A stretch of 31,216 bases of DNA from an uncultured Parabacteroides sp. GTDB taxonomy: Bacteria > Bacteroidota > Bacteroidia > Bacteroidales > Tannerellaceae. This document shows, piece after piece, positions 23,421 through 31,216 of this stretch; within the stretch, counting starts at the first letter, position 1, and every line of letters begins with the position of its first letter. The stretch spans positions 1-31,216 of the forward strand of contig CAKVBA010000032.1 in NCBI GenBank assembly GCA_934725305.1, given 5' to 3'. The notes beneath the pieces are model-generated. The model did no database searches, was not told the origin of the DNA, and worked only from the letters and a program-made list of their open reading frames with translations. The translations under genes and the position numbers were made by a program.

Positions 23421-24944
23421 TTAATGTTTAAAGTGACGAACTCCCGTCTTAACCATAGCCAAACCGTGCTGATCGCAATACTCAACAGACAGTTTATCAT
23501 TGATAGAGCCTCCCGGCTGGATCACAGCTGTAATACCTGCTTTATCTGCAATTTCCACACAATCAGGGAAGGGGAAGAATGCATCAGAAGCCATAACAGC
23601 GCCCTTCAAATCGAAGTTAAATGAAGTTGCTTTCTCGATAGCCTGTCTCAATGAGTCAACTCGAGAAGTCTGACCGATACCGCTTGCACACAACTGCTTG
23701 TTCTTAACCAATGTGATTGCGTTAGACTTGCTGTTCTTCACAATCTTGTTGGCAAACAACAGATCTTCAATTTCCTGAACAGTCGGTCTCTTTTCTGTCA
23801 TCGGTTCCAAATCAGCCTCAACCTGAATGCTCAAGTCTTTTTCCTGCATCAACACACCATTCAACAATGAGCGGAACTGCATCGGGCAAGTCTTGCACTC
23901 TTTACGAACCAAGATGATACGGTTTTTCTTCTGCTGCAAGATATCCAATGCTTCCTGGTCATAAGCCGGAGCAATAACTACTTCAAAGAAGATCTTGTTG
24001 ATCTCTTCTGCTGCCTCTTTGTTGATTGTAGTGTTAGTAATCAAGATACCACCGAACGCAGAAACCGGGTCACCGGCCAAAGCATCCTTCCAAGCCTCAA
24101 CAACAGTCGGACGAGAAGCGATACCACAAGCATTGTTATGCTTCAAGATTGCAAATGTCAATTCATCGAATTCGTCAATCAGATTAACAGCAGAGTCTAT
24201 ATCCAGCAAGTTATTATAAGAGATTTCCTTACCGTGAAGCTGTTCAAACATATCGTTGAACTTGCCATAGAACTTGGCTGCCTGATGAGGATTTTCGCCA
24301 TAACGCAAGTGCATCGGGCTATCCACAGTTGCACGGAAATGAGAACCCTGACGATCATCAAAATAGTTGAAGATCGCAGAGTCATAGCCTGAAGATACTG
24401 CAAATGCCTCTTTAGCGAACCATTTACGATCTTCTATCGTTGTTTCAGCACCCTTTTCGTTCAACAGATCCATCAAAGGCTGATACTGTGCTTTAGAAGC
24501 TACAATCACAACATCTTTGAAGTTCTTTGCTGCTGCACGGATCAAAGAGATACCGCCTATATCAATTTTCTCAATGATAGCCTGTTCTTCAGCCCCTGAA
24601 GCTACCGTTTCTTCAAACGGATAAAGATCTACAATCACCAAGTCAATTTCCGGAATTTCATATTCAGCTAATTGCTTCTGGTCTCCTTCATTGTCACGGC
24701 GAGCCAAAATACCACCGAACACCTTCGGATGCAATGTTTTAACACGTCCGCCCAAGATAGAAGGATAAGAAGTTAAGTCTTCTACAGCATCACACGGCAA
24801 ACCCAAAGACTCAATAAAAGTCTGAGTTCCACCGGTTGACACGAAGCTAACACCTTCACTATGTAGTTTCTTTAGGATTTCATCCAGCCCGTCTTTGTGA
24901 TACACAGAGACCAAAGCACGTTTCATTCGTTTCATTACAGCCAT
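23421..24944 (-). CDS. purH: Bifunctional AICAR transformylase / IMP cyclohydrolase
   Basis: This enzyme makes the last two steps of de novo IMP synthesis: formylation of AICAR using 10-formyl-THF, then ring closure. The 507-aa protein has an MGS-like cyclohydrolase domain (about 8-150; VSTGGT, GGRVKTLHPKVFGGIL) and the transformylase domain with RYGENPHQ (214-221) and catalytic K268-H269 in ILKHNNACG. It heads the purH-mreBCD-mrdA-rodA operon, tying a purine gene to wall growth by position. The start MAVMKRMK is the first ATG after the promoter box; ATGs at codons 4 and 7 are alternatives. Confidence 0.96.
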   Translation of the reverse strand: MAVMKRMKRALVSVYHKDGLDEILKKLHSEGVSFVSTGGTQTFIESLGLPCDAVEDLTSYPSILGGRVKTLHPKVFGGILARRDNEGDQKQLAEYEIPEIDLVIVDLYPFEETVASGAEEQAIIEKIDIGGISLIRAAAKNFKDVVIVASKAQYQPLMDLLNEKGAETTIEDRKWFAKEAFAVSSGYDSAIFNYFDDRQGSHFRATVDSPMHLRYGENPHQAAKFYGKFNDMFEQLHGKEISYNNLLDIDSAVNLIDEFDELTFAILKHNNACGIASRPTVVEAWKDALAGDPVSAFGGILITNTTINKEAAEEINKIFFEVVIAPAYDQEALDILQQKKNRIILVRKECKTCPMQFRSLLNGVLMQEKDLSIQVEADLEPMTEKRPTVQEIEDLLFANKIVKNSKSNAITLVKNKQLCASGIGQTSRVDSLRQAIEKATSFNFDLKGAVMASDAFFPFPDCVEIADKAGITAVIQPGGSINDKLSVEYCDQHGLAMVKTGVRHFKH

Positions 24945-24976
24945 CTTTGTTTCCTTTACTTTAATGTTTTAGAGCA

Positions 24977-24984
24977 CAAAAATA
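24977..24984 (-). promoter_or_regulatory. -7 promoter box of the purH-mre operon
   Basis: On the minus strand TATTTTTG, fitting TAnnTTTG, lies 33 bp ahead of the purH ATG. The -33 side shows no exact TTTG. No purine riboswitch-like structure is seen in the short leader. Confidence 0.55.
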
Positions 24985-25073
24985 GTTATTTATTTCCAAT
25001 ATTTCTCTGTTTTTCACGAAAAGGATATTCAAAAGCTGCGAAACTATGCAAAAAAGATATATTAATTCGTAAC

Positions 25074-25115
25074 GTAGCCTTTCCCTCGAATTATCCATTC
25101 GGAAGGAAAGGCTAC
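25074..25115 (-). terminator. Terminator hairpin after the beta-galactosidase gene
   Basis: GTAGCCTTTCC at 25074-25084 is the exact inverse of GGAAAGGCTAC at 25105-25115, with an inner CGAAT/ATTCG stem. On the minus strand it follows the beta-galactosidase stop by about 30 bp, and an AT-rich stretch ending in TTTTTT comes after it. Confidence 0.65.
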
Positions 25116-25143
25116 AAAACCCTTAACTTGCTTATGCAGAAAA

Positions 25144-27654
25144 CTATTCGCTGATCAATTGCAAAGAGGCGCCCTTAACGCCCGGAGCAGATGCTTCGAA
25201 GTAAATAGCACCCGACTCTTCCAGGGTCTGCACGATGGCTGTCAACTGTCCGCTGAAGAGCGACATCTCTGGTGCCTGGAATGATTCCAAGCTGGCACTG
25301 TTACCGTTGGCTGCTGCCTTATAAACACCCATTCCTCGCACATTAAACTTGATCTTGCGGGTATCATTCGGACATAAATTGCCATCTTTATCGACAACAC
25401 GTACATTAATAAATGACAAATCCTTTCCGTCTGCCTTCAATCGGTTACGGTCTGCTACCAATTCGATATGATGAGGCTTGCCTGCCGTACGCACCACTTT
25501 CTCAGCTACGGCCTTGCCATCTTTGCCATAGGCTACTACCTTTACCGTTCCCGGTTCATACTTGGTATCCATCCACATCAGACGGTAACGTTTCTGACGT
25601 TCGAAGCTCTTCTGTGCAGCTTCGGTATAACTGCTGTCAATGCCGATAGAGAGATCTTTCGTGCGTTTACCTTGACTCTTACCATTGATAAACAGCTCAG
25701 CCGACGGATAATTGGTATATACAAAGATTGGCGTTACTTCTCCTTCTCGTCCCGGCCATGTCCAATGCGGCAAGATATGCAATGTCTCTTCGGCTGCATT
25801 CCAATGACTACGATACAGATAGTAGCGGTCTTTAGGAATACCGGCTAAATCAATGATGCCAAACAGCGAACTGTGGCTTGGCCAGTTGGTATAATAAGGA
25901 GTCGGCTCGCCTAAGTAGTCAAAACCGGTCCATACAAATTCGCCAATGCAATAGGGCAAATCTTCATGCTGGATAAAATCATCTTCCGGCAAGTTGGACC
26001 AACCGCAATGCTCCACATCATACGATGAACTCTGATGGTCATCATAGACTGCCATCGCCTTGCGGACAACCGGAAACTTATAGACACCACGTGAGCTGAC
26101 CGTTGAGGCGGTTTCGCTACCCAACACGATACGCTGTGGCAACTTCTTATAGTTTTGCGGGTAACGGAACGGACGGTAGTTGAATCCGGCCACATCCATC
26201 ACAGCGGCAAAGTTATTGTTGACAACGGCATCCGGAGCATCCATGCCCTGAGTAACCGGACGTGTCGGATCTTCACGGTGACAGATATCCTGCAACCATT
26301 TGGCAATCTTACAATCTCCTTCGGTCCACTGGTTGGGCACTTCGTTTCCGATACACCACATCATCACACTCGGGTTGTTACGGAAATGGTGAATCAGATT
26401 GGTCAAATCCTTCTCTGCCCATTCGTCAAAGAACAAATTATATCCATTCTTACACTTCGCACTGTTCCATTCATCGAAACTCTCGGCCATCACCATCATA
26501 CCCATCTCATCACAAGCACGAACCAATTCGGGTGCCGGCATGTTGTGAGAAGTTCGGATTGCATTACAACCCATATCTTTCAGGATGCGGATCTGACGAC
26601 GGATTGCGGCATCATTCACGGCAGCGCCCAACGGACCTAAGTCATGGTGATTACAAACCCCTTTGAACACCGTCTTTTCTCCATTCAAGAAGAAGCCCTT
26701 GTCTGGGACAATCTCGATAGAACGGATACCAAACGGCGTTTCCAAATGATCTTTTGGGGTATTGGTCTGACAGTCATACAGCTGGCTTTCCAACTTATAC
26801 AGAGCTGGCATATCAGGCGACCAAAGGGTCGGCGTATGAACGATAAACTCCTGCGTTACAGACTGATCATTATAAACCAAATCGGTCAACGGAGTCATTG
26901 ATTCCAACAGAGCCTCGCCATTCGGATTATAAAGGATCGTCTTCATGCCATACTGTTTCGGATTGGCTCCGGCAGGCAGTGCCACCTTTGTCTGCACTTT
27001 CACCTTGGCAAACTCCTTCTTTACCACCAGCGTTGTCACGTATGTTCCCCACATAGGAATATAAGCATCTTCCGTCACTATCACATGTACATTACGGTAG
27101 ATGCCGGCGCCCGGATACCAACGAGATGATTCGGGCAGATTCTCCAGACGAACAGCCAGCTGATTCTTACCCGAACTTTTCAGATAGTCGGTAATCTCAA
27201 AATAGAATGAGTTGTATCCATACGGCCAAAAACCCACCTCTTTACCATTCAGATAGACATGAGCCTGACTCATGGCTCCATCAAACATCAAGAAGACATG
27301 CTTGCCCGGTGCAAAAGTAGGCACTTCGAACTGTGTACGATACCAACCCACACCCACAAAAGGCAAACCGCCTGTGCGTCCGGCATGCTCCATCGCTTCC
27401 GTCTGACCATCTTGGGCAATAGCCACCTCTTGTTTATCATTCTGTGAACTGAACGGACCATAAATAGCCCAATCGTGTGGCACCGTCACCTGTTGCCACT
27501 TGCTGTCGTTAAATGTTGGCGTTACAAATTCGGCGTTATCCTCGCGCGTAAACTTCCAACCCTTCTCCAGAAGGAACTCCTGGCGAATTTGCGCAGATAG
27601 TGTTTCTGACAGAACCGCAAGAACTGTCAGGATCACAAAATTGATTCTTTTCAT
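25144..27654 (-). CDS. Secreted GH2 beta-galactosidase-like glycoside hydrolase
   Basis: The 836-aa protein has a signal peptide cleaved near LSA-Q (residues 21-22). Domains in order: a sugar-binding sandwich (about 25-195; VPHDWAIYGPF), an immunoglobulin-like domain (about 200-312), a TIM barrel (about 313-600) with acid/base E438 in WCIGNEVPNQ and nucleophile E514 in IVLGSETAST, then C-terminal DUF4982-like and Big-like domains. CNAIRTSHNMPAPEL is the usual GH2 motif. The lack of a lipobox suggests a periplasmic enzyme. Beta-galactosidase is the likeliest activity among GH2, but substrate is not provable. There is no SusCD pair nearby, so it is not in a classic polysaccharide locus. Confidence 0.9.
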   Translation of the reverse strand: MKRINFVILTVLAVLSETLSAQIRQEFLLEKGWKFTREDNAEFVTPTFNDSKWQQVTVPHDWAIYGPFSSQNDKQEVAIAQDGQTEAMEHAGRTGGLPFVGVGWYRTQFEVPTFAPGKHVFLMFDGAMSQAHVYLNGKEVGFWPYGYNSFYFEITDYLKSSGKNQLAVRLENLPESSRWYPGAGIYRNVHVIVTEDAYIPMWGTYVTTLVVKKEFAKVKVQTKVALPAGANPKQYGMKTILYNPNGEALLESMTPLTDLVYNDQSVTQEFIVHTPTLWSPDMPALYKLESQLYDCQTNTPKDHLETPFGIRSIEIVPDKGFFLNGEKTVFKGVCNHHDLGPLGAAVNDAAIRRQIRILKDMGCNAIRTSHNMPAPELVRACDEMGMMVMAESFDEWNSAKCKNGYNLFFDEWAEKDLTNLIHHFRNNPSVMMWCIGNEVPNQWTEGDCKIAKWLQDICHREDPTRPVTQGMDAPDAVVNNNFAAVMDVAGFNYRPFRYPQNYKKLPQRIVLGSETASTVSSRGVYKFPVVRKAMAVYDDHQSSSYDVEHCGWSNLPEDDFIQHEDLPYCIGEFVWTGFDYLGEPTPYYTNWPSHSSLFGIIDLAGIPKDRYYLYRSHWNAAEETLHILPHWTWPGREGEVTPIFVYTNYPSAELFINGKSQGKRTKDLSIGIDSSYTEAAQKSFERQKRYRLMWMDTKYEPGTVKVVAYGKDGKAVAEKVVRTAGKPHHIELVADRNRLKADGKDLSFINVRVVDKDGNLCPNDTRKIKFNVRGMGVYKAAANGNSASLESFQAPEMSLFSGQLTAIVQTLEESGAIYFEASAPGVKGASLQLISE

Positions 27655-27670
27655 TGCATTTTAGAGTTTT

Positions 27671-27703
27671 TTTGTTCTATTATGACAAAAATAACTACTT
27701 TTG
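27671..27703 (+). promoter_or_regulatory. Promoter of the C4-dicarboxylate transporter gene
   Basis: TTTG (27671-27674), then 21 bp, then TACTTTTG (27696-27703). The -7 box lies inside the leftward promoter, and the two -7 boxes stand back to back with 2 bp between them. Confidence 0.75.
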
Positions 27704-27716
27704 CCACAAGTACAAA
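27686..27716 (-). promoter_or_regulatory. Promoter of the beta-galactosidase gene
   Basis: On the minus strand TTTG (27713-27716) is followed after 19 bp by TATTTTTG (27686-27693): a full match to the Bacteroidetes -33/-7 layout. It overlaps the rightward promoter of the transporter gene. Confidence 0.75.
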
Positions 27717-27739
27717 CTAAATCCATAATTTTAGGGATC

Positions 27740-29050
27740 ATGCTTATACAATTAGCCTTTGTTTTAGTAGCGATTATTGTCGGTGCCCGTTTAGGAGGTA
27801 TCGGTCTTGGTGTGTTAGGAGGAATGGGACTCGCCGTCCTTTCTTTTGTGTTTGGATTACAACCAACGTCTCCTCCGATTGATGTTATGTTGATGATTGT
27901 TGCCGTTATCTCAGCAGCCAGTTGTATGCAGGCAGCCGGTGGTTTAGACCTGATGGTCAAATGGGCGGAAAAACTTCTTCGGAAAAACCCACAGCAGATC
28001 ACCATACTCAGTCCTATCGTCACCTATCTGTTCACATTCATTGCCGGAACCGGCCATGTGGCCTATTCTGTGCTTCCCGTCATTTCTGAAGTGGCTACCG
28101 AGACAAAGATTCGTCCCGAACGTCCGCTGGGCATTGCCGTAATTGCCTCTCAGCAAGCCATTACTGCCAGTCCTATTTCAGCGGCAACAGTAGCCATGTT
28201 AAGTATGTTGAGCGGATATAACATCAGTCTTATGGATATTCTGATGATTAGTGTCCCTTGTACATTGATTGGTGTATTGACGGGTGCCTTCTTCTCTTTA
28301 CGCGTCGGCAAAGAGCTGGTTGACGATCCTGTATATCAACAGCGATTGGCCAGCGGTGAACTGAAAAGCGGACATTACGAAGCCAAAGGCGTCCAAAACT
28401 ATCGGGCAGCTCTTGCTTCTGTGATTCTTTTTATTGCAGCCACTGTGGGCATCGTTATTTTTGGTTCTATGGAACATCTGCGTCCACGGTTCGAGATCAA
28501 TGGAGAGACAATGGTTATGCAGATGTCACACATCATCGAGGTGTTGATGCTGACCGCTGCGGCCCTGATTCTTTTGGTGACAAAGACAGACGGTATTAAA
28601 GCGGCACAAGGCTCGGTTTTCTCTGCCGGCATGCAGGCCGTAGTTGCCATCTTCGGTATTGCCTGGATGGGCGACACCTTTATTGCCGGTAACATGGTAG
28701 AGTTGAAAGGTTCTATTGAACAGATTGTTACAGAAATGCCCTGGCTGTTTGGTTTAGCGCTGTTCGTCATGTCAATTCTGTTGTTCAGCCAGGCAGCCAC
28801 AGTGCGTGCCCTGTTGCCTTTGGGCATTGCTTTGGGCATCTCACCTTATATGTTAATTGCCCTTTTCCCGGCAGTCAACGGATACTTCTTTATCCCGAAC
28901 TATCCAACGGTTGTTGCTGCCATAAACTTCGACCGCACCGGTTCGACACACATCGGTAAATACATTCTGAACCATTCGTTCATGATGCCGGGCCTTATTG
29001 CAACAGGCGTGTCGGTGCTGTTGGGTTTATTGCTCATCCAACTGTTCTGA
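27740..29050 (+). CDS. dcuB: Anaerobic C4-dicarboxylate transporter, DcuA/DcuB family
   Basis: This 436-aa inner-membrane carrier is expected to exchange fumarate, malate or aspartate for succinate in fumarate-respiring anaerobes. It matches the family along its length: LGGIGLGVLGGMGLAVLSF at the start, QPTSPPIDVML, FIAGTGHVAYSVLPVI, IRPERPLGIAVIASQ, and near the end YPTVVAAINFDRTGSTHIGK followed by NHSFMMPGLI. The start used is the ATG at 27740, since an upstream TTG frame lies on top of the promoter. The gene is divergent from the beta-galactosidase gene and convergent with the TPR gene. DcuA and DcuB cannot be told apart from sequence alone. Confidence 0.9.
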   Translation: MLIQLAFVLVAIIVGARLGGIGLGVLGGMGLAVLSFVFGLQPTSPPIDVMLMIVAVISAASCMQAAGGLDLMVKWAEKLLRKNPQQITILSPIVTYLFTFIAGTGHVAYSVLPVISEVATETKIRPERPLGIAVIASQQAITASPISAATVAMLSMLSGYNISLMDILMISVPCTLIGVLTGAFFSLRVGKELVDDPVYQQRLASGELKSGHYEAKGVQNYRAALASVILFIAATVGIVIFGSMEHLRPRFEINGETMVMQMSHIIEVLMLTAAALILLVTKTDGIKAAQGSVFSAGMQAVVAIFGIAWMGDTFIAGNMVELKGSIEQIVTEMPWLFGLALFVMSILLFSQAATVRALLPLGIALGISPYMLIALFPAVNGYFFIPNYPTVVAAINFDRTGSTHIGKYILNHSFMMPGLIATGVSVLLGLLLIQLF

Positions 29051-29058
29051 TATAAAAG

Positions 29059-29123
29059 CGGTGCGTCATCATTAGCAACAAGCAGTCTTGCAGAAGATAA
29101 GACTAACCAATGACGACGCACCG
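29059..29123. terminator. Bidirectional terminator hairpin
   Basis: CGGTGCGTCATCATT (29059-29073) pairs with AATGACGACGCACCG (29109-29123) with one mismatch; AGTCTT/AAGACT forms an inner stem. It lies between the convergent dcuB and TPR genes, with A/T tracts on both sides. Confidence 0.75.
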
Positions 29124-29140
29124 TCTAAAAGAATACACGC

Positions 29141-29965
29141 CTATTCCGTCATCTTCATCAACTCGGCAATCACCTCTTTGTCATATCCCATATTCAGTGC
29201 CCTCTGAAAATCCATCGAAGCCGATTCTTTCTCATACTGAGCCAGTTTCACCTTGCCACGCAGCACATAGAGTGAAGCAGAGGGTTTGCCATCCGCAAAG
29301 ACCTTATTGATATCGGCCATTGCACGAGCATTCTTGCCCATCATGAAATAGACATCGGCACGACCTTCATACAGCAGCATACTACGAGGCTGTTCACTGA
29401 TCAGATAGTTGAAAATGCGTTCACTTTCCTCATAATTGCCACGTAACTTCTCCAGTATGGCATATCCCAAACGTGCCTTCACCGACTTTTCGTTGAGTGT
29501 CAACAGTCTGTCAAAATCCTCTTCCGCCAAGATAAAATTCTTCTGCTGCAGATAGAGCAATCCTCTGCTATACAGTCCTTCCTGATAATTGGGATTGATC
29601 AGCAACAGAGCCGTATAGTCATTCAAGGCCTTTTCTGCATATCCCATCTCGGCATATAGCGAAGCTCTATTCTCAAGAATCATCTCATTTTTAGGCTGGC
29701 GACTCAAAGCGGCCGTATAAGAAACAATCGCCTCTTCCAACTTTCCCTGTCGGCGCTGCACCGTTCCCAGATTCATCAACAGGGCATAATTAGACGGATT
29801 GCCGGGTTCAAGCCTCATCGCAGCCCGCAGGCTCTCTTCGGCAGACAACAAATCTCCCTTTTCCAGGAAATCAAAACTCTTCTCGGTCAGCTCTTCATAG
29901 GTCTGGGCCATTCCCTCACCTAAAGCCAAAGAACAGAGAAGAATACATAATGCTAAAAATCTCAT
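29141..29965 (-). CDS. Periplasmic tetratricopeptide-repeat protein
   Basis: A 274-aa protein with a signal peptide (cleavage near GMAQ, residue 21) and TPR units from about 24 to 270, for example GDLLSAEESLRAAMRLEPGN, GKLEEAIVSYTAALSRQPKN, GYAEKALNDYTALLLINPNY and QKNFILAEEDFDRLLTLNEK. TPR arrays hold protein partners together; no enzyme domain is present and no partner is evident from the neighbours. It stands as a single gene, convergent with dcuB and divergent from the MscS gene. Confidence 0.85.
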   Translation of the reverse strand: MRFLALCILLCSLALGEGMAQTYEELTEKSFDFLEKGDLLSAEESLRAAMRLEPGNPSNYALLMNLGTVQRRQGKLEEAIVSYTAALSRQPKNEMILENRASLYAEMGYAEKALNDYTALLLINPNYQEGLYSRGLLYLQQKNFILAEEDFDRLLTLNEKSVKARLGYAILEKLRGNYEESERIFNYLISEQPRSMLLYEGRADVYFMMGKNARAMADINKVFADGKPSASLYVLRGKVKLAQYEKESASMDFQRALNMGYDKEVIAELMKMTE

Positions 29966-30000
29966 GCTTATTAATCGTTTGTCGGTTGTTCATTCGGCAG

Positions 30001-30008
30001 CAAAGCTA
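30001..30008 (-). promoter_or_regulatory. -7 promoter box of the TPR gene
   Basis: On the minus strand TAGCTTTG fits TAnnTTTG, 36 bp ahead of the TPR start. The -33 box is not clear. Confidence 0.45.
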
Positions 30009-30067
30009 CTCAAATAAATCGACCTCTTCGACCTCAACCGGTCATTACACCGAAAAAAGTGAGATGA

Positions 30068-30098
30068 TTTAACAGATTGAAAAAACTTTATACCTTTG
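30068..30098 (+). promoter_or_regulatory. Promoter of the MscS-family gene
   Basis: TACCTTTG at 30091-30098 fits TAnnTTTG, and TTTA (30068-30071) lies 19 bp upstream as a near-match to the -33 TTTG. Confidence 0.5.
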
Positions 30099-30121
30099 CC
30101 GCTTTTAATAGGTATATAAGT

Positions 30122-30964
30122 ATGATGTTTTTACAAATTGTAGATGCAAGCACGAAACTGGAAAGTTTATTACAACACCTGTTCGAAGCCGGTGCACAGT
30201 TGGGACTTACCATTATCAAGGCGCTTATCGTATTTCTGGTGGGCCGCTTAACCATTGGAATCATTAATCGCATTGTCCGCAGTCTTTTAAACAAGAAACG
30301 TATCGAACCGTCGGTTCGCTCATTCACGGCCAGTCTGGTCAATGTCGTGCTCACTATTCTGCTGATAGTCTCTGTTGTTGGTGCGTTGGGCGTGCAGACC
30401 ACATCATTCGCCGCCCTGCTGGCTTCTGCCGGTGTGGCTGTCGGTATGGCTTTAAGCGGCAACCTGTCAAATTTTGCCGGCGGACTGATCATCCTGCTTT
30501 TCAAGCCCTACAAGGTGGGCGACTTTATCGAAGCGCAAGGCGTCAGCGGCACGGTCAAGGAAATCCAAATCTTTCACACGGTATTGACCACTTCGGACAA
30601 CAAGATCATCTATATTCCAAACGGATCATTAAGCAGTGGCGTGGTAACGAACTACAGCCGCGAAGAGACGCGCCGTGTGGAATGGATATTTGGTGTGGAA
30701 TATGGCAGCGACTATGAACAGGTTCGCAAAGTGGTGCTTCGTGTTTTGGAAGCCGACCAGCGTATCATGACCGATCCGGCTCCGTTTGTTGCACTGACAG
30801 CTTTGGCCGATAGCAGTGTAAATATAGTGGTTCGCGTCTGGGTAAAAAGTGCAGACTATTGGAATGTTTACTTTGAAATCAACCAGAACATATATGCCAC
30901 ATTCAATGCTGAAGGTATTGGTTTCCCCTTCCCGCAGCTTACTATTCACCAGGCAAATAATTGA
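30122..30964 (+). CDS. Small-conductance mechanosensitive channel, MscS family
   Basis: The 280-aa protein opens on membrane tension to release solutes after osmotic downshock. It has three N-terminal membrane helices (about 25-45, 70-90, 95-130); the pore helix carries the Gly/Ala pattern ASAGVAVGMALSGNLSNFAGG followed by LIILLFKPYKVGDFIE, and the cytoplasmic beta and alpha/beta domains follow (IYIPNGSLSSGVVTNYS, VRVWVKSADYW). Length is that of E. coli MscS. The start is the ATG at 30122 (MMFLQI); a TTG frame 15 codons upstream runs through the promoter. An ATG at 30125 is equally possible. It ends 10 bp before a MITE copy. Confidence 0.92.
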   Translation: MMFLQIVDASTKLESLLQHLFEAGAQLGLTIIKALIVFLVGRLTIGIINRIVRSLLNKKRIEPSVRSFTASLVNVVLTILLIVSVVGALGVQTTSFAALLASAGVAVGMALSGNLSNFAGGLIILLFKPYKVGDFIEAQGVSGTVKEIQIFHTVLTTSDNKIIYIPNGSLSSGVVTNYSREETRRVEWIFGVEYGSDYEQVRKVVLRVLEADQRIMTDPAPFVALTALADSSVNIVVRVWVKSADYWNVYFEINQNIYATFNAEGIGFPFPQLTIHQANN

Positions 30965-30973
30965 TTTCCATTT

Positions 30974-31146
30974 ATCCCAATTCGGTCATTAGATTACAAT
31001 TCTTGTTGATACTTGTTTTGAGCAGATTGCAAGGCTCTACGTTGAAGGCATAGCGGGCTATGTCGAAACGCAGGCGGAAGCAAGATGCTGAAAGAAGTGC
31101 CGACAAGAGTTGGAAAGAATAAAAATATTCAGCTGTTTTACTTTTT
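30974..31146 (+). mobile_element. MITE copy lacking its right terminal repeat
   Basis: The left end CCCAATTCGGTCATTAGATT starts at about 30977, then the left arm, a central hairpin (CATAGC-GG-GCTATG near 31047-31062) and the right arm (AGAAGTGCCGACAAGAGTTGG to ACTTTTT). The two arms are imperfect inverses, so the whole copy can fold as one long hairpin. After 31146 the expected end repeat is replaced by unrelated sequence. This copy lacks the 22-bp module and shows what the MITE looks like without it. A 63-codon minus-strand frame across it is the element itself, not a gene. Confidence 0.65.
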
Positions 31147-31156
31147 CCTGACTTCG

Positions 31157-31216
31157 TCATTGCGTCACCCAAAAATCTTCATCAAATAGTTTAGCTATTT
31201 TCTGATGCCTTGTCAT
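31157..31216 (-). CDS. Possible C-terminal end of a gene entering from the right edge
   Basis: From the right edge the minus strand reads 19 codons, MTRHQKIAKLFDEDFWVTQ, then TGA at 31157-31159. It looks protein-like, and the composition differs from the MITE beside it. The gene would continue outside the window; the first Met may be internal or its start. I do not recognise it. Confidence 0.3.
   Translation of the reverse strand: MTRHQKIAKLFDEDFWVTQ

Noticed and set aside
27701..27739. Upstream TTG start for dcuB
   Set aside because: It would overlap the -7 box and adds 13 residues not expected at the Dcu N-terminus.
30077..30121. Upstream TTG start for the MscS gene
   Set aside because: The extension is the translated promoter; ATG at 30122 fits the family better.
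30972..31160. 63-codon minus-strand ORF over the MITE
   Set aside because: It is translated repeat sequence, crossing the terminal repeat and both arms of the element.

Overview
The window looks like a chromosomal segment of a Bacteroidales bacterium, most likely Parabacteroides or a close relative; the genus is inferred from memory. Signs of this are the gldH lipoprotein gene beside a PSP1-family gene, DUF4369-type thioredoxin lipoproteins, a GH2 beta-galactosidase of the gut Bacteroidales type, promoters of the Bacteroidetes -7 form (TAnnTTTG) and few Shine-Dalgarno sites. No rRNA, tRNA or CRISPR was seen.

Layout. 1-1342 has no intact gene: it holds terminator-like hairpins, a gene-end remnant and a MITE-like element carrying a tandem-repeat module. 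1343-8682 (+) is a heavy-metal efflux locus: outer-membrane factor, adaptor and CzcA-type pump overlap one another, followed by an OmpR-type regulator and its kinase. 8730-12916 (-) holds a SLC13-type permease and a partner-switching set (SpoIIE-type phosphatase, RsbW-like ATPase, STAS protein). 12917-13828 is a repeat-filled gap with a second, inverted copy of the module. 13829-17102 (+) holds a TlpA-like lipoprotein, a PSP1 (RicT-like) protein and gldH. 17082-17609 is a second module-bearing MITE that closes the reading frames of gldH on one side and rodA on the other. 17606-24944 (-) is purH-mreB-mreC-mreD-mrdA-rodA, the cell-elongation operon behind a purine gene. 25144-27654 (-) is a secreted GH2 beta-galactosidase, divergent from a Dcu-type C4-dicarboxylate transporter (+). 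A TPR protein (-) and a MscS channel (+) follow, then another MITE copy and the edge of one more gene.

The least expected content is non-coding. Three modules of about 335-350 bp each carry exactly eight tandem units of 22 bp, in the same order and phase, bounded by short AAAATACAATAA-like direct repeats. Two sit inside MITE-like elements and one stands alone in opposite orientation. A three-unit fragment of the array lies near 530-595. The MITE family itself occurs in four forms, from a bare pair of terminal repeats (61 bp) to about 610 bp. I do not recognise the 22-bp array family and offer it as the main candidate for something undescribed.

Genes work together in three sets: metal export with its own two-component control; a phosphatase/kinase/antagonist switch next to a transporter with no sigma factor in sight; and the Rod machinery for lateral wall growth.
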